From NCBI RefSeq assembly GCF_020524585.1, contig NZ_JAIVLK010000001.1, positions 620,001 to 684,000 of the forward strand: 64,000 bases of DNA, read 5' to 3'. The notes beneath the pieces were generated by a model. The model did no database searches, was not told where the DNA came from, and saw only the letters and a list, made by a program, of their open reading frames with translations. A program made the position numbers and the translations under genes. Shown here piece after piece: positions 50,956 to 62,900 of this stretch. Source of the DNA: Celeribacter naphthalenivorans (lineage in GTDB: Bacteria > Pseudomonadota > Alphaproteobacteria > Rhodobacterales > Rhodobacteraceae). Each line of letters begins with the position of its first letter. Position 1 is the first letter of the stretch.

Positions 50956-52391
50956 TGGCGATGATCCGCGTTCTCTCTGTGACGTCCGAATGTGTGCCGC
51001 TGGTGAAAACCGGCGGCTTGGCCGATGTGGCGGGGGCTTTGCCCGGCGCCTTGGCGCCTCTGGGCGTCGAGATGCGCACGCTTTTGCCGGGCTATCGCGC
51101 CGTCTTGGAGGCGCAGCCCGAGGCCGAAACCGTGTTCGAGGTCTGGGACCTCTTCGGCGGCTTTGCCCGCATCCGGCGCGGCACGCTCGGCGGTCAGGTG
51201 CTCTATATTTTGGACGCGCCGCATCTCTATGACCGCGACGGCTCGCTCTACATCGGTCCTGATGGGCACGACTGGGGCGACAATGCGCAGCGCTTTGCCG
51301 CGCTCTCTCTGGCCGCCGCAATGATCGCCGCGCATGGCATCGAGGACTGGGTCCCGCAGGCGATCCATATGCACGATTGGCAGGCGGGTCTGACGCCCAT
51401 TTATCTGCGCGAACTGGGCGCCGCCGAGCGGGTCAAAACGCTGATGACCATCCACAACGTCGCGTTTCAGGGCTGTTTCGGCGCCGATATGATCGGCACA
51501 CTGGGCCTGCCACCACAGGGGTTCACCGAGGGCGGCTATGAATATTGGGGGCAAATCTCGACGCTCAAAGCCGGGATCATGACCTCGACCAAGGTGACGA
51601 CCGTCTCGCCCACCTATGCGCGCGAACTGATGGACGGGGCGTTCGGGCTTGGGATGGAGGGCGTTCTGGCCTCTCGCGGCGCGGATTTTTCCGGCATTCT
51701 CAACGGGATCGACCTCGACCTCTGGAAGCCCTCCTACACATCGCCCAAGGGCAAGGACAAACACAAGGCGGCGCTGCGCGAGGAGCTTCACCTGCCGGAC
51801 AGCGACGGCCCGCTGTGCGTTGTGATCTCGCGACTGACCGGGCAAAAGGGCTTTGATCTTCTGCTCGAGGCGCTGCCGAGCCTGTTGGAGCAGGGCGGTC
51901 AATTGGCGCTTTTGGGCTCGGGTGAGCCGCATTTTGAGGCGGCCTTTCGCAATGCCGCAGAGAAATACCCCGGCGTCGCCGTGCGCATCGGTTATGACGA
52001 AGCCTTCGCGCGACGTCTCATCGAAGGCGGTGATGCGATCCTCGTGCCCTCGCGCTTTGAACCCTGTGGTCTGACCCAGATGTACGGGTTGCGGTTCGGG
52101 ACGATCCCGGTGGTGACGCTCACCGGCGGGCTGGCCGACACGGTGATCAACGCCAATCCGGCGGCGCTCTCGGCGGGCGTGGCGACGGGTTTGCAGGTCT
52201 ATCCGCTGACAAAAGAGGCGCTTTCGATGGGGTTGACCCGGCTGTGCGATCTCTACCGCGACACAGACGTCTGGCCGCAGATGATGAAAAACGCCATGGC
52301 GCAACCCGTGGGCTGGGACACCTCGGCCAAGGCCTATGCGGCGCTGTTCAAACAGATGGTTGAGAACGATAGCGAGGACGCCCGCGCATGA
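50955..52391 (+). CDS. glgA: Glycogen synthase GlgA (ADP-glucose type)
   Basis: A 478-residue GT5 enzyme that adds glucose from ADP-glucose to the growing chain. KTGGLADVAGALP (18-30) is the ADP-glucose site, HMHDWQAGLTPIYL and VITRLTGQKG-like VISRLTGQKGFD follow, and the EX7E region is PSRFEPCGLTQMYGLRFGTI. ATG 50955 overlaps the glgC TAA (TAATG); the open frame upstream lies within glgC. It overlaps glgX by ATGA. Confidence 0.96.
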   Translation: MAMIRVLSVTSECVPLVKTGGLADVAGALPGALAPLGVEMRTLLPGYRAVLEAQPEAETVFEVWDLFGGFARIRRGTLGGQVLYILDAPHLYDRDGSLYIGPDGHDWGDNAQRFAALSLAAAMIAAHGIEDWVPQAIHMHDWQAGLTPIYLRELGAAERVKTLMTIHNVAFQGCFGADMIGTLGLPPQGFTEGGYEYWGQISTLKAGIMTSTKVTTVSPTYARELMDGAFGLGMEGVLASRGADFSGILNGIDLDLWKPSYTSPKGKDKHKAALREELHLPDSDGPLCVVISRLTGQKGFDLLLEALPSLLEQGGQLALLGSGEPHFEAAFRNAAEKYPGVAVRIGYDEAFARRLIEGGDAILVPSRFEPCGLTQMYGLRFGTIPVVTLTGGLADTVINANPAALSAGVATGLQVYPLTKEALSMGLTRLCDLYRDTDVWPQMMKNAMAQPVGWDTSAKAYAALFKQMVENDSEDARA

Positions 52392-54478
52392 GTTCCCTGA
52401 CGATCCTCGGCGGCCATGCCGCGCCTTTGGGCGCGACGTTTGACGGCGAGGGCGTCAATTTTGCGGTGTTTTCCGAACATGCACACCGCATCACGCTTTG
52501 CCTCTTTTCGCCGGACGGGCGGGTGGAAACGCATCGCCTCGATCTTCCGGAACGCGATGGCGATGTCTGGCACGGCTATGTGCCGGGGCTCAGGCCCGGT
52601 CAGCTCTACGGGCTGCGCGCCGACGGGCCTTACGCGCCCTATGAGGGGCATCGGTTCAATTACAACAAGCTTTTGCTCGACCCTTACGCCAAACGGCTGA
52701 CCCGGCATCTCGACTGGCATGACGCGGTGATGGGCTACAAGGTCGGGGACAAAGAGGTCGATCTGTCCTTCGATAAACGCGATTCCGCGCGTTACATGCC
52801 GCGCTGCGTGGTCGAGGATGTGCTCTTTGCCTGGGGCCGGGACAAGGCGCCGCGCACGTCGACGTCGAAATCGGTGATCTACGAGGCCCATGTCAAAGGC
52901 CTGACCCAGCTCCACCCGGATGTGCAGCACAAGGGCAAATTTCTGGGCCTCGCTTCTGATGCGATCCTCGATCATCTGGTGAAACTCGGCGTCACGGCGA
53001 TTGAGTTGCTGCCCGCGCAGGCCTTTCTCAATGACCGGTTTCTGGTCGAGAAGGGCTTGGTGAATTACTGGGGCTATCAAACACTTGGCTTCTTCGCCCC
53101 CGATCCGCGTTACCTTGCACATGACCAAATTGCCGAGTTTCAGCACATGGTCGCACGGCTGCATTCCGCCGGCATCGAGGTGATCATGGATGTGGTTTAC
53201 AACCACACCGGCGAGGGCAATGAGTTGGGCCCGACGCTGTCGTTTCGCGGCCTTGATAACCGAAGCTATTACCGCCTCGCCGACAATCCGCGCTATTACA
53301 TCAACGACACTGGCACCGGCAACACGCTCAACATCGACCACCCGATGGTGCTGCGCATGGTGTTGGACAGCTTGCGGTACTGGGTCGAGGAGATGCATGT
53401 CGATGGCTTCCGTTTCGACCTTTGCACCACTTTGGGCCGCACGCCGACGGGCTTTGATAGGGGCGCGTCCTTTTTTGACGCGATCCGTCAGGACCCGGTT
53501 CTGACCCGCGTGAAACTGATCGCCGAACCGTGGGACATCGGTCCCGGTGGCTACCGCGTCGGGGGCTTTCCGCCGCCGTTTCTGGAATGGAACGACAAGT
53601 TTCGCGATGGCATCCGGCGGTTCTGGCGCGGGGATGCGGGGCATGTCGCGGTGCTGGCCGACCGGATCACCGGTTCGGCGCTGCAATTCGACCATTCCGG
53701 GCGGCCCGCCACAACGTCGGTCAATTTCGTCACTGCGCATGATGGCTTCACCCTCACCGATGTGGTCAGCTACACCCAGAAACACAATGAGGCCAATGGC
53801 GAGGGCAACCGCGACGGCCATGGCGACAATGCGTCCGACAATATGGGCGTCGAAGGCCCGACCGACGATCCCGCGATCTTGGCCGCGCGCGCGCAACGGC
53901 GGCGTAACCTCTTGGCGACCGTGATGTTTTCCCAAGGCACACCGATGCTCTTGGCCGGGGACGAGCTGGGCAACAGCCAAAAGGGCAACAACAACGCCTA
54001 TTGTCAGGACAATGAGATCGGCTGGATCGACTGGTCGCAATCCGATCCCGAGTTCCTCGATTTCGTGCGCCGCCTGATCGCGTTTCGTCGCGAACACCCG
54101 ATCCTGCGGCAGAAACGGTTTCTGCACGCCCGCGAACGCATCGTGGACGGTATCGAGGATCTGTTCTGGTGGCGGGCCAATGGCGCGCCGATGACGGATG
54201 CCGATTGGGCTTGGTCCGATCTGAAAACGCTCTGTGTCGAAATGCGGATCGCTTCCGGCACGCCGGCCTATGCACAGCGCGAAGAAGCTTTGTTCCTGAT
54301 TTTCAACCGTGGCCCTGCGGTGCCGGTCCATCTTCCGGCCTGCCCGGATGGGCGGCGCTGGCGGCTTTGGATCGACACGGCGCACCCGGAGATCGACGGC
54401 GAAGTGGTCGACGCCCCGATGATACAGGCCGCCTGCGAGAGCACATTGGTTCTGGAACTGGAGGCCTATAATGACTGA
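52388..54478 (+). CDS. glgX: Glycogen debranching enzyme GlgX
   Basis: A 696-residue GH13 isoamylase-type enzyme that hydrolyses alpha-1,6 branches of limit dextrins left by GlgP. CBM48-like N-terminus (GVNFAVFSEHAHRITLCLF), then SKSVIYEAHVKGLTQLHP, MDVVYNHTGEGNE, the nucleophile Asp344 in DGFRFDLCTTLG, the acid/base Glu380 in LIAEPWDIGPGGY and the FVTAHDGFTLTDVVSY third acidic site. Full length. It overlaps malQ by 8 bases. Confidence 0.96.
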   Translation: MSSLTILGGHAAPLGATFDGEGVNFAVFSEHAHRITLCLFSPDGRVETHRLDLPERDGDVWHGYVPGLRPGQLYGLRADGPYAPYEGHRFNYNKLLLDPYAKRLTRHLDWHDAVMGYKVGDKEVDLSFDKRDSARYMPRCVVEDVLFAWGRDKAPRTSTSKSVIYEAHVKGLTQLHPDVQHKGKFLGLASDAILDHLVKLGVTAIELLPAQAFLNDRFLVEKGLVNYWGYQTLGFFAPDPRYLAHDQIAEFQHMVARLHSAGIEVIMDVVYNHTGEGNELGPTLSFRGLDNRSYYRLADNPRYYINDTGTGNTLNIDHPMVLRMVLDSLRYWVEEMHVDGFRFDLCTTLGRTPTGFDRGASFFDAIRQDPVLTRVKLIAEPWDIGPGGYRVGGFPPPFLEWNDKFRDGIRRFWRGDAGHVAVLADRITGSALQFDHSGRPATTSVNFVTAHDGFTLTDVVSYTQKHNEANGEGNRDGHGDNASDNMGVEGPTDDPAILAARAQRRRNLLATVMFSQGTPMLLAGDELGNSQKGNNNAYCQDNEIGWIDWSQSDPEFLDFVRRLIAFRREHPILRQKRFLHARERIVDGIEDLFWWRANGAPMTDADWAWSDLKTLCVEMRIASGTPAYAQREEALFLIFNRGPAVPVHLPACPDGRRWRLWIDTAHPEIDGEVVDAPMIQAACESTLVLELEAYND

Positions 54479-56360
54479 TCTGCGCCTCGAATTGGCCTAT
54501 GCGCGCGGCATTCACGCCAATTATTACGACCAGATGGGGGTCTATCATGAGACTTCCGTGGAGACCGCCGTGGCGCTTTTGGCCGCTCTCGGGATCAAGG
54601 CCGACACAGAGGCCGAGGCCCGAGCGCATCTTGACGCGGGCGATGCCTGGCTGCCGTGGGACATCGTGTTCGAGGCGGGGACCAAGCCCTGGGTCGACAT
54701 TGGCGAGGCCACATGGCGGCTCACTTTTGAAGATGGCACAAAGACCGAGGGGCGGGGGGCTGGTGCCCTGCCTGTTGTGCCTTTGGGCATCCATCACCTC
54801 GAGGCCGATCTGCCGCATGGGGTCCAGCGGATCACGCTTTTGGCCGCGCCTGTGACCATCCCTCTGCCGGATCGCGCCTGGGGCATGACTGTGCCGCTTT
54901 ATGCGCTTTCACCCGAAGGCATCGGCTCTTATGACGACCTTCTGCCCTTGGTGCAGGGGCTTGGCGAAAGAGGCGGCAGTTTTCTAGGCATGAACCCGGT
55001 GCATGCGGGCTTTCCCGCCGATCCGGGCCTCTTTAGCCCCTATACGCCGTCGCATCGTCGGCGCCTCAATGTGCTGCACCTCAAGACCTCGGGCGGGGCG
55101 TCAAACCCTCTTGTCGACTATGAAAACGACGGCCCGGCGCGGCTTCAGGCGCTGCGCGAGGCGTTTGAAAAAGATAAGGGGTCCAAAGCGTTCACAGACT
55201 ATCTTGAGGCCGAGGGGCGCTCGCTTGAAACCTTTGCTCTGCATCAGGCCCTCTCGGATCGTTTCGGGCCGTTCTGGTCGGGCTGGCCGGAGGCCTATCA
55301 GGACCCGGAAAGTGCGGAATGCACCGCCGCGCGGGCCGAGTTGAAAGCCGAGATCGGCTTTCACAGCTGGCTGCAATGGCGGGCCGAAGCGGCCCTCACA
55401 GAAGCGCAGGCGCAGGCCAAAGCGGCGGGGATGAGCCATGGGCTTTACGTCGATCTGGCGGTTGGTACCCATCCGCATGGCGCGGAAACATGGGAAGATC
55501 GCGACAGCTTTGCCTTTGGAGCGTCCTTGGGCGCGCCGCCCGATGCGTTTTCTGCCGAGGGGCAGAACTGGGGCCTCGCACCGTTCAATCCGATCACGCT
55601 TCGGGACAAGGCCTATGCGCCTCTGGCGGAGACCTTCGCGCGGCAATTGCGCGTCTCCGGCATGCTGCGGGTCGATCACATCCTTGGCTTCGAGCGCACG
55701 TTTTGGGTGCCGCAAAACGCGCCCGGCTCCTATGTGACCATGCCACGCGACTCGATGTTGGCCGTCGCCCGGATCGAGGCGGCGCGCGGCAATGGCGGCG
55801 CGGGCGGGATCATCATCGGCGAGGATTTGGGCAATATCCCCGACGGGCTGCGCGATGCGTTGGCCGGGTCGGGGGTCTTGGGCTGTCGCGTGGCGATGTT
55901 TGAGCGCTGGCAATGGGACGACCCGGAGTTTAAACCGGCGCAGGAGTATGACCAGGCGGCGATTGCGTCGTTTTCGACCCATGACCTACCGACATGGATG
56001 GGCTGGCGTCAAGGGGCCGACATCACGGCACGCGCCCGGATCGGCAGTCTCGACAATGCCCAGACTTCGAAAGATCAGGGCCACCGCACCCGCGAGGTCG
56101 AGGCGCTTGATCGGCTTTTGCCCGAGGTGGAGCTGAACACCGGACAGGATGCGCTGCATGACTTTCTGGCCCGCACGCCCTCGCGACTTGTCGCGGTGCA
56201 AGCCGAAGTGATTCTTGATATGGTGGATCAACAGAACCTGCCGGGGACCACCAGTGAATACCCGAACTGGCGGCTCAGGCTGCCGGGCGGCGCGAAGGCG
56301 CTGGCCAAACATAAGAAACTGGATCGTGTGGCCGAGATCATGCGCCAGAACGACCGATAA
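54471..56360 (+). CDS. malQ: 4-alpha-glucanotransferase MalQ
   Basis: A 629-residue GH77 disproportionating enzyme that rebuilds longer chains from malto-oligosaccharides produced by GlgP and GlgX. It has the nucleophile Asp402 in LRVDHILGFERTFWVP, IIGEDLGNIPDGLRDAL and STHDLPTWMGW (third acidic residue). About 150 residues at the N-terminus form the extra domain of the bacterial type 2 enzymes. ATG 54471 lies inside the end of glgX. A malQ in the glg operon ties maltodextrin recycling directly to glycogen. Confidence 0.93.
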   Translation: MTDLRLELAYARGIHANYYDQMGVYHETSVETAVALLAALGIKADTEAEARAHLDAGDAWLPWDIVFEAGTKPWVDIGEATWRLTFEDGTKTEGRGAGALPVVPLGIHHLEADLPHGVQRITLLAAPVTIPLPDRAWGMTVPLYALSPEGIGSYDDLLPLVQGLGERGGSFLGMNPVHAGFPADPGLFSPYTPSHRRRLNVLHLKTSGGASNPLVDYENDGPARLQALREAFEKDKGSKAFTDYLEAEGRSLETFALHQALSDRFGPFWSGWPEAYQDPESAECTAARAELKAEIGFHSWLQWRAEAALTEAQAQAKAAGMSHGLYVDLAVGTHPHGAETWEDRDSFAFGASLGAPPDAFSAEGQNWGLAPFNPITLRDKAYAPLAETFARQLRVSGMLRVDHILGFERTFWVPQNAPGSYVTMPRDSMLAVARIEAARGNGGAGGIIIGEDLGNIPDGLRDALAGSGVLGCRVAMFERWQWDDPEFKPAQEYDQAAIASFSTHDLPTWMGWRQGADITARARIGSLDNAQTSKDQGHRTREVEALDRLLPEVELNTGQDALHDFLARTPSRLVAVQAEVILDMVDQQNLPGTTSEYPNWRLRLPGGAKALAKHKKLDRVAEIMRQNDR

Positions 56361-58049
<1,689 letters not shown>

Positions 58050-58068
58050 TTTGTCTCGGAGGACGATG

Positions 58069-58099
58069 AAAGCCGGGGCGCATTGCCTCGGCTTTTTTT
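58069..58099 (+). terminator. Rho-independent terminator of the glycogen operon
   Basis: AAAGCCGGGGC (58069-58079) pairs with GCCTCGGCTTT (58085-58095), 11 positions with one G-U, around a 5-base loop and followed by more T (seven T in a row at 58093-58099). Confidence 0.9.
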
Positions 58100-58107
58100 G
58101 TGTGCGT

Positions 58108-59436
58108 TCAATTCGCGAGGAAGGGAATGGGCAGACCGAAGGTTTCAGCCAACAGTACGAAGTTGAGGCCCAGGACGGCGCAGGCGCCCAGGACGGCCAG
58201 CACGCGCAAGACCGGCCCGATCCGAAACGCCCCCATCACGTCGCGCTTAGCTGAGAAATACAAGAGCGCCAGCATCGGCACGGGCAGGGCGATGGACAGC
58301 ACGACCTGCGACATCACCAAGGCCTCGGTGGCGTTTACCCCCATGGCGACCACGGCAAAGGCCGGGACCATGGTGATCAGACGCCGGAGCCAAATCGGGA
58401 TGCGGATGTGCAGGAAGCCCTGCATGATCATCTGACCGGCCATGGTGCCCACGACTGACGAGGAAATCCCCGAGGCAATCAGCGAGGTCAGGAAAATCGC
58501 GGCGGCCGCCGCGCCCAAAAGCGGCGTGAGCGTGTGATAGGCGGTTTCGATCTCGGCCACCTCGGAATGGCCTTGGTGAAAGGCGCTGGCGGCCATCATG
58601 ACCATCGCCATATTGACCATGCCTGCGACGGCGAGGGCCAGAACCACTTCGGTGTTGGAATAGCTCAAAACGCGCCGCCGGTCGGTGTCGTCCCGCATCA
58701 CGGCGCGCGATTGCGTCAGGCCGGAGTGCAGGTAGATCGCATGGGGCATCACGGTCGCACCGATGATGCCGACGGCGATGGTCAGCGCGGCAGTGTCGGG
58801 CAGATTGGGCGTCACAAGGCCGGTCGCCGTGGCGCCCCAGTCGATGGGGGCGATGAGGATTTCCGCGAGATAACAGAGGCCTATGAGGCCCACCATGGCG
58901 CCGATGATCAGTTCCATCGGGCGAAACCCGCGGCCCTCGAAAATCAGGATGCTATAGGTCACAATCGCGGTGATCCCCATGCCGACGATCAGCGGCAGGT
59001 TGAACAAAAGCGCAAGCCCAATGGCGCCGCCCAGGAACTCTGCGAGATCGGTGGCCATGGCGGCCACCTCGCTCACCGCCCACATGACCCAGACCAGAGG
59101 CCGGGGCAGGTGATCGCGGGACAATTCGGCGAGGTTTTTGCCGGTGACGATGCCAAGCCGCGCGGAAAGCGCCTGAAACAGCATGGCGATGAGGTTGGCC
59201 AAGAGCACGACCCAGAGAAGCGTATAGCCATAGCCCGCACCGGCTTGGATGTTGGTCGCGTAATTGCCGGGGTCCATATAGGCGACAGAGGCGATGATCG
59301 CGGGACCGGCAAAGAGCAACCGGCTGCGCCAGCCGTGGCGCTGTCCAGTGAGGACGGCGGTGATGCCGTTTTGGGTTCTGCGCGTCAGATCCTGTCGGCC
59401 GGAGGATTGCCGTGTGGCGTTTTGCATGGGACTCAC
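58108..59436 (-). CDS. mntH: Manganese transporter MntH (Nramp family)
   Basis: About 439-442 residues with eleven predicted membrane helices. The metal-binding motif of helix 1 is present (ASVAYMDPGNYATN) and that of helix 6 reads GATVMPHAIYLHSG. The signature GRGFRPMELIIG follows helix 4-5. It imports Mn2+ (and some Fe2+) with protons. The start is GTG 59436 or, more likely, ATG 59427. Divergent from mntR with an MntR-type palindrome 21 bases upstream, so manganese repression is expected. Confidence 0.93.
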   Translation of the reverse strand: MSPMQNATRQSSGRQDLTRRTQNGITAVLTGQRHGWRSRLLFAGPAIIASVAYMDPGNYATNIQAGAGYGYTLLWVVLLANLIAMLFQALSARLGIVTGKNLAELSRDHLPRPLVWVMWAVSEVAAMATDLAEFLGGAIGLALLFNLPLIVGMGITAIVTYSILIFEGRGFRPMELIIGAMVGLIGLCYLAEILIAPIDWGATATGLVTPNLPDTAALTIAVGIIGATVMPHAIYLHSGLTQSRAVMRDDTDRRRVLSYSNTEVVLALAVAGMVNMAMVMMAASAFHQGHSEVAEIETAYHTLTPLLGAAAAAIFLTSLIASGISSSVVGTMAGQMIMQGFLHIRIPIWLRRLITMVPAFAVVAMGVNATEALVMSQVVLSIALPVPMLALLYFSAKRDVMGAFRIGPVLRVLAVLGACAVLGLNFVLLAETFGLPIPFLAN

Positions 59437-59457
59437 ATCTATTGCCCTATGGATGAT

Positions 59458-59475
59458 ATATAGCCTATGCTATAT
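59458..59475. promoter_or_regulatory. MntR operator between mntH and mntR
   Basis: ATATAGC-CTAT-GCTATAT is a perfect dyad with 7-bp arms and a 4-base centre. It matches the core ATAGC-N4-GCTAT of the known E. coli MntR box. It lies 21 bases from the mntH start and 45 from the mntR start, so one site can serve both. Confidence 0.85.
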
Positions 59476-59520
59476 TTAAATCAATCGAAGTTTTTGCAGA
59501 CGCAGCAAAGGGGAGAGGCG

Positions 59521-59931
59521 ATGACAGAGGTGGATCAGGCGGATCGCTTTGCACGCGCGCGAGAGGCGCAATCCGTGGCCCTCATTGAGGATTACGTCGA
59601 GATGATCGGCGATCTGATCGCAGAACTGGGCGAGGCGCGGGTGGCGGACATCGCCGAACGCATGGGCGTCGCGCAGCCGACCGCGACCAAGGCCGTCGCG
59701 CGGCTCAAACGCGAAGGTTTTGCCACCTCGCGACCTTACCGCGGCGTGTTTCTGACCGAAGAGGGCGCAGCGCTGGCGGAGCGTGTGCGCGCGCGGCATC
59801 GGACCGTGGTGGCGCTTTTGGTGGCCGTGGGGGTGCCCGAAGAGGTGGCGGAACTGGATGCCGAGGGGATCGAACATCACGTCTCAGAGCAATCTCTCAA
59901 GGCTTTTGAGCAGTTCTTGCAGGGCAAATAA
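59521..59931 (+). CDS. mntR: Manganese-dependent regulator MntR (DtxR family)
   Basis: A 136-residue DtxR-type repressor. The helix-turn-helix is VADIAERMGVAQPTATKAVA (about 41-60), followed by the wing (YRGVFLTEEG) and a dimerisation/metal domain with RARHRTVVALL and EGIEHHVSEQSLKAFEQFL, which provide His and Glu ligands. There is no SH3-like third domain, as is usual for MntR. ATG 59521 has AAAGGGGAGAGG upstream; the frame before it is ignored. It should repress mntH when Mn2+ is plentiful. Confidence 0.93.
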   Translation: MTEVDQADRFARAREAQSVALIEDYVEMIGDLIAELGEARVADIAERMGVAQPTATKAVARLKREGFATSRPYRGVFLTEEGAALAERVRARHRTVVALLVAVGVPEEVAELDAEGIEHHVSEQSLKAFEQFLQGK

Positions 59932-59949
59932 TCGGGAGAACAAAAACAA

Positions 59950-59978
59950 AAAAGGCCGGGCAATGTGCCCGGCCTTTT
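59950..59978. terminator. Bidirectional terminator between mntR and the RND transporter
   Basis: AAAAGGCCGGGC (59950-59961) pairs perfectly with GCCCGGCCTTTT (59967-59978) around AATGT. The A-rich left flank gives a T-run on the minus strand, so it can end both converging transcripts. Confidence 0.9.
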
Positions 59979-59997
59979 GGATGATATGTGGTGCGGA

Positions 59998-62900
59998 TCA
60001 GGCCAGTTTCTTTTTGGTGCCGAAGATCTTGGTGATGATCACGAAGAACAGCGGCACGAAGAGGATGCCCAGAACCGTGCCGGTGATGGTGCCGCCGAGC
60101 ACGGCTGCGCCCACGGCCATCCGGCCACCGGCGCCTGCGCCCGTGGACAGAACCAGCGGCACAACGCCCAAGGAGAAGGCCATGGAGGTCATGACGATCG
60201 GGCGGAAACGCTGTTTCGCGGCGGTCAGCACAGCCTCAAGAAGATCATGCCCGGCCTCGACCTGTTCTTTTGCGAACTCGACGATCAGAATGGCGTTCTT
60301 GCCGGTCAGACCGATCACGGTCAAAAGACCCACTTGGAAGAACACACCGTTCTGGAAGCCGAAATGCCAGGCGGTGAAGAGCGTGCCCAAGATCCCCACC
60401 GGCATGGCGAGCATGACGGAGAAGGGGATCGCCCAGCTTTCATAAAGCGCCGCGAGACAGAAGAAGATCGCCGCCAAGGAAAGCATGTAGAGCATCGGCG
60501 CCTGCGAACCGGATTCGCGTTCCTCGAGCGACAGACCGGTCCAGGCGACCGAAAAGTTGCCGGGGATTTGCGCCACGAGGTTTTCGATTTCTGACATGGC
60601 TTCGCCGGTGGAGACGCCCGGGGCAGGGGAGCCCTGAATCTGCATCGACGGCGTGCCGTTGTAGCGGTTCAGACCCTGCGGACCGTAGATCCAGCGCTCG
60701 GAGGTGAAGTTCGAGAACGGCACCAACTCGCCGGAGCTGTTGCGAACCCGCCATTTCTGCAAGTCACTCGGGGTCGCCCGGGACTCGGCCTCACCCTGCA
60801 CATAGACGCGCTTGGTGCGGCCCTGATCGTTGAAGTCGTTGACGTAGGAGCCAGCCATCGCGATCGACAAGGTGTTGCCGACCTCGGAGGGATCAACCCC
60901 CATGGCACCCGCCGCACGCCAGTCGATGTCCAGTTTGAACTGGGTCGCATCCTCAAGACCCGAGGGGCGCACGGAGGCGATGAGCGGGCTTTGTGTGGCC
61001 ATGCCCAAAAGCTGGTTGCGGGCCTCCAGAAGCTGTTCGTGGCTCTGACCGGCCGGGGCCTGAATGTAGAAGTCAAAACCCGAGACGTTGCCCAGTTCGA
61101 TCACCGCAGGCGGCACGATGGGGAAGGCCATGGCTTCTTGGATGCCCATCATCGCCGGGAAGGCACGGCCCGCCATGGCTTGCACGGATTGCTGCGCTTC
61201 GGGGCGTTCCTCCCAGTCCTTGAGACGCACAAAGGCGAGGCCGTTGTTTTGTCCCACACCAGCGAAGGAGAAGCCGACGACGGAGAAGACCGAGTCCACA
61301 TTGTCGCTCTCTGCGGAGAGGAAATAGTCGCGGAGTTGATCGGTGGCGGCCTGAGTGTTCTCTGCGGTCGAACCCGACGGGCCTTGGACCAGCGCCATCA
61401 TGATACCCTGATCTTCGTCCGGCAGGAACCCGGTGGGGGTCTGCATGAACAGCCAGACGATGCCACCGCCCATGAGGGCGTAGACCGCCACCATGCGCAG
61501 CGGACGGCGGATGATGTAGCCGACCGTACCGCCGTAGCCGCCGGAGAGCTTGTCGAAGACCTTGTTGAACCAGCCGAACGGGCCGCGCGCCGTGTGATGC
61601 ACGTCCTTGCCGCGCAGAAGCGTCGCACAGAGCGCGGGCGTCAGCGTCAAGGCCACAAGCACAGAGAGCATCATCGCGGAGACGATGGTGATCGAGAACT
61701 GGCGATAGATCACACCGGTGGAGCCGCCGAAGAAGGCCATGGGCACGAACACGGCGGAAAGCACGAGTGCGATGCCGACCAATGCGCCGGTGATCTGGCT
61801 CATGGATTTCTTGGTCGCTTCACGGGGCCCGAGGCCCTCTTCTTCCATGATGCGTTCGACGTTTTCCACCACCACGATGGCGTCATCGACCAACAGGCCG
61901 ATGGCCAGCACCATGGCGAGCATCGTCAGGACGTTGATCGAGAACCCGAAGGCCGCGAGGATCGCGAAGGTGCCGAGGATCACGACCGGCACGGCGAGCG
62001 TCGGGATGAGCGTCGCGCGCAGGTTTTGCAGGAACAGAAGCATCACGAAGAACACCAGGATGATGGCTTCGATCAGGGTTTTCTGCACCTCGTGAATCGA
62101 GATCTCGATGAAGGGCGTGGTGTCGTAAGGGATCACATAGGTCATGCCCTCGGGGAAATATTCGGCATATTCCTCGACCATCTCACGCACGCGGTGCGAG
62201 GTGTCGAGCGCGTTGGCGCCCGGTGCCAGCTGGATCGCCATGCCGGAGGCCGGTTTGCCGTTATATTCCGCGATGGTCATGTAGTTTTCCGCGCCGACTT
62301 CGACACGGGCCACATCTTCGAGCAGCACAAGCCCGCCGCCCTGTTCTGAGCGCAGAATGATGTTGCGGAAATCTTCCGGGGTCTCCAACAGGGACTGCGC
62401 CGTGATCGTGGCGGTAAAGGCCTGACCGTCAGGCGACGGCATGGAGCCGAAAGAGCCAGCGGAGATTTGGGCGTTGTAGCCGGAGATTGCACCAGTCACA
62501 TCCGTCGGCGTCATGTCAAACGCGGCAAGTTTCGACGGATCGAGCCAGATGCGCATGGCGTATTTTGCGCCAAACACCTGTGTGCCACCCACGCCTTCGA
62601 TCCGGCTGAAGGCATCCACGAGGTTGGAGTTCAGATAGTCCGAGAGGTCGGACTGATCCATGCTGCCATCCTCGGAAATCACCCCGATCACCATCAGGAA
62701 GCCGGCGGAGGATTTCTGCACGGTCACACCCTGACGTTGCACCGCATCGGGCAGCAAAGCCGTGGCCTGTGACAGTTTGTTCTGCACCTGCACCTGCGCG
62801 ATGTCCGGGTCGGTGCCGGTCTCGAAGGTCAGTGTGATCTGCGAGGAGCCCGACGAGGTGGAGGAGGAAGACATGTAGCGCATACCGTCGAGACCCGTCA

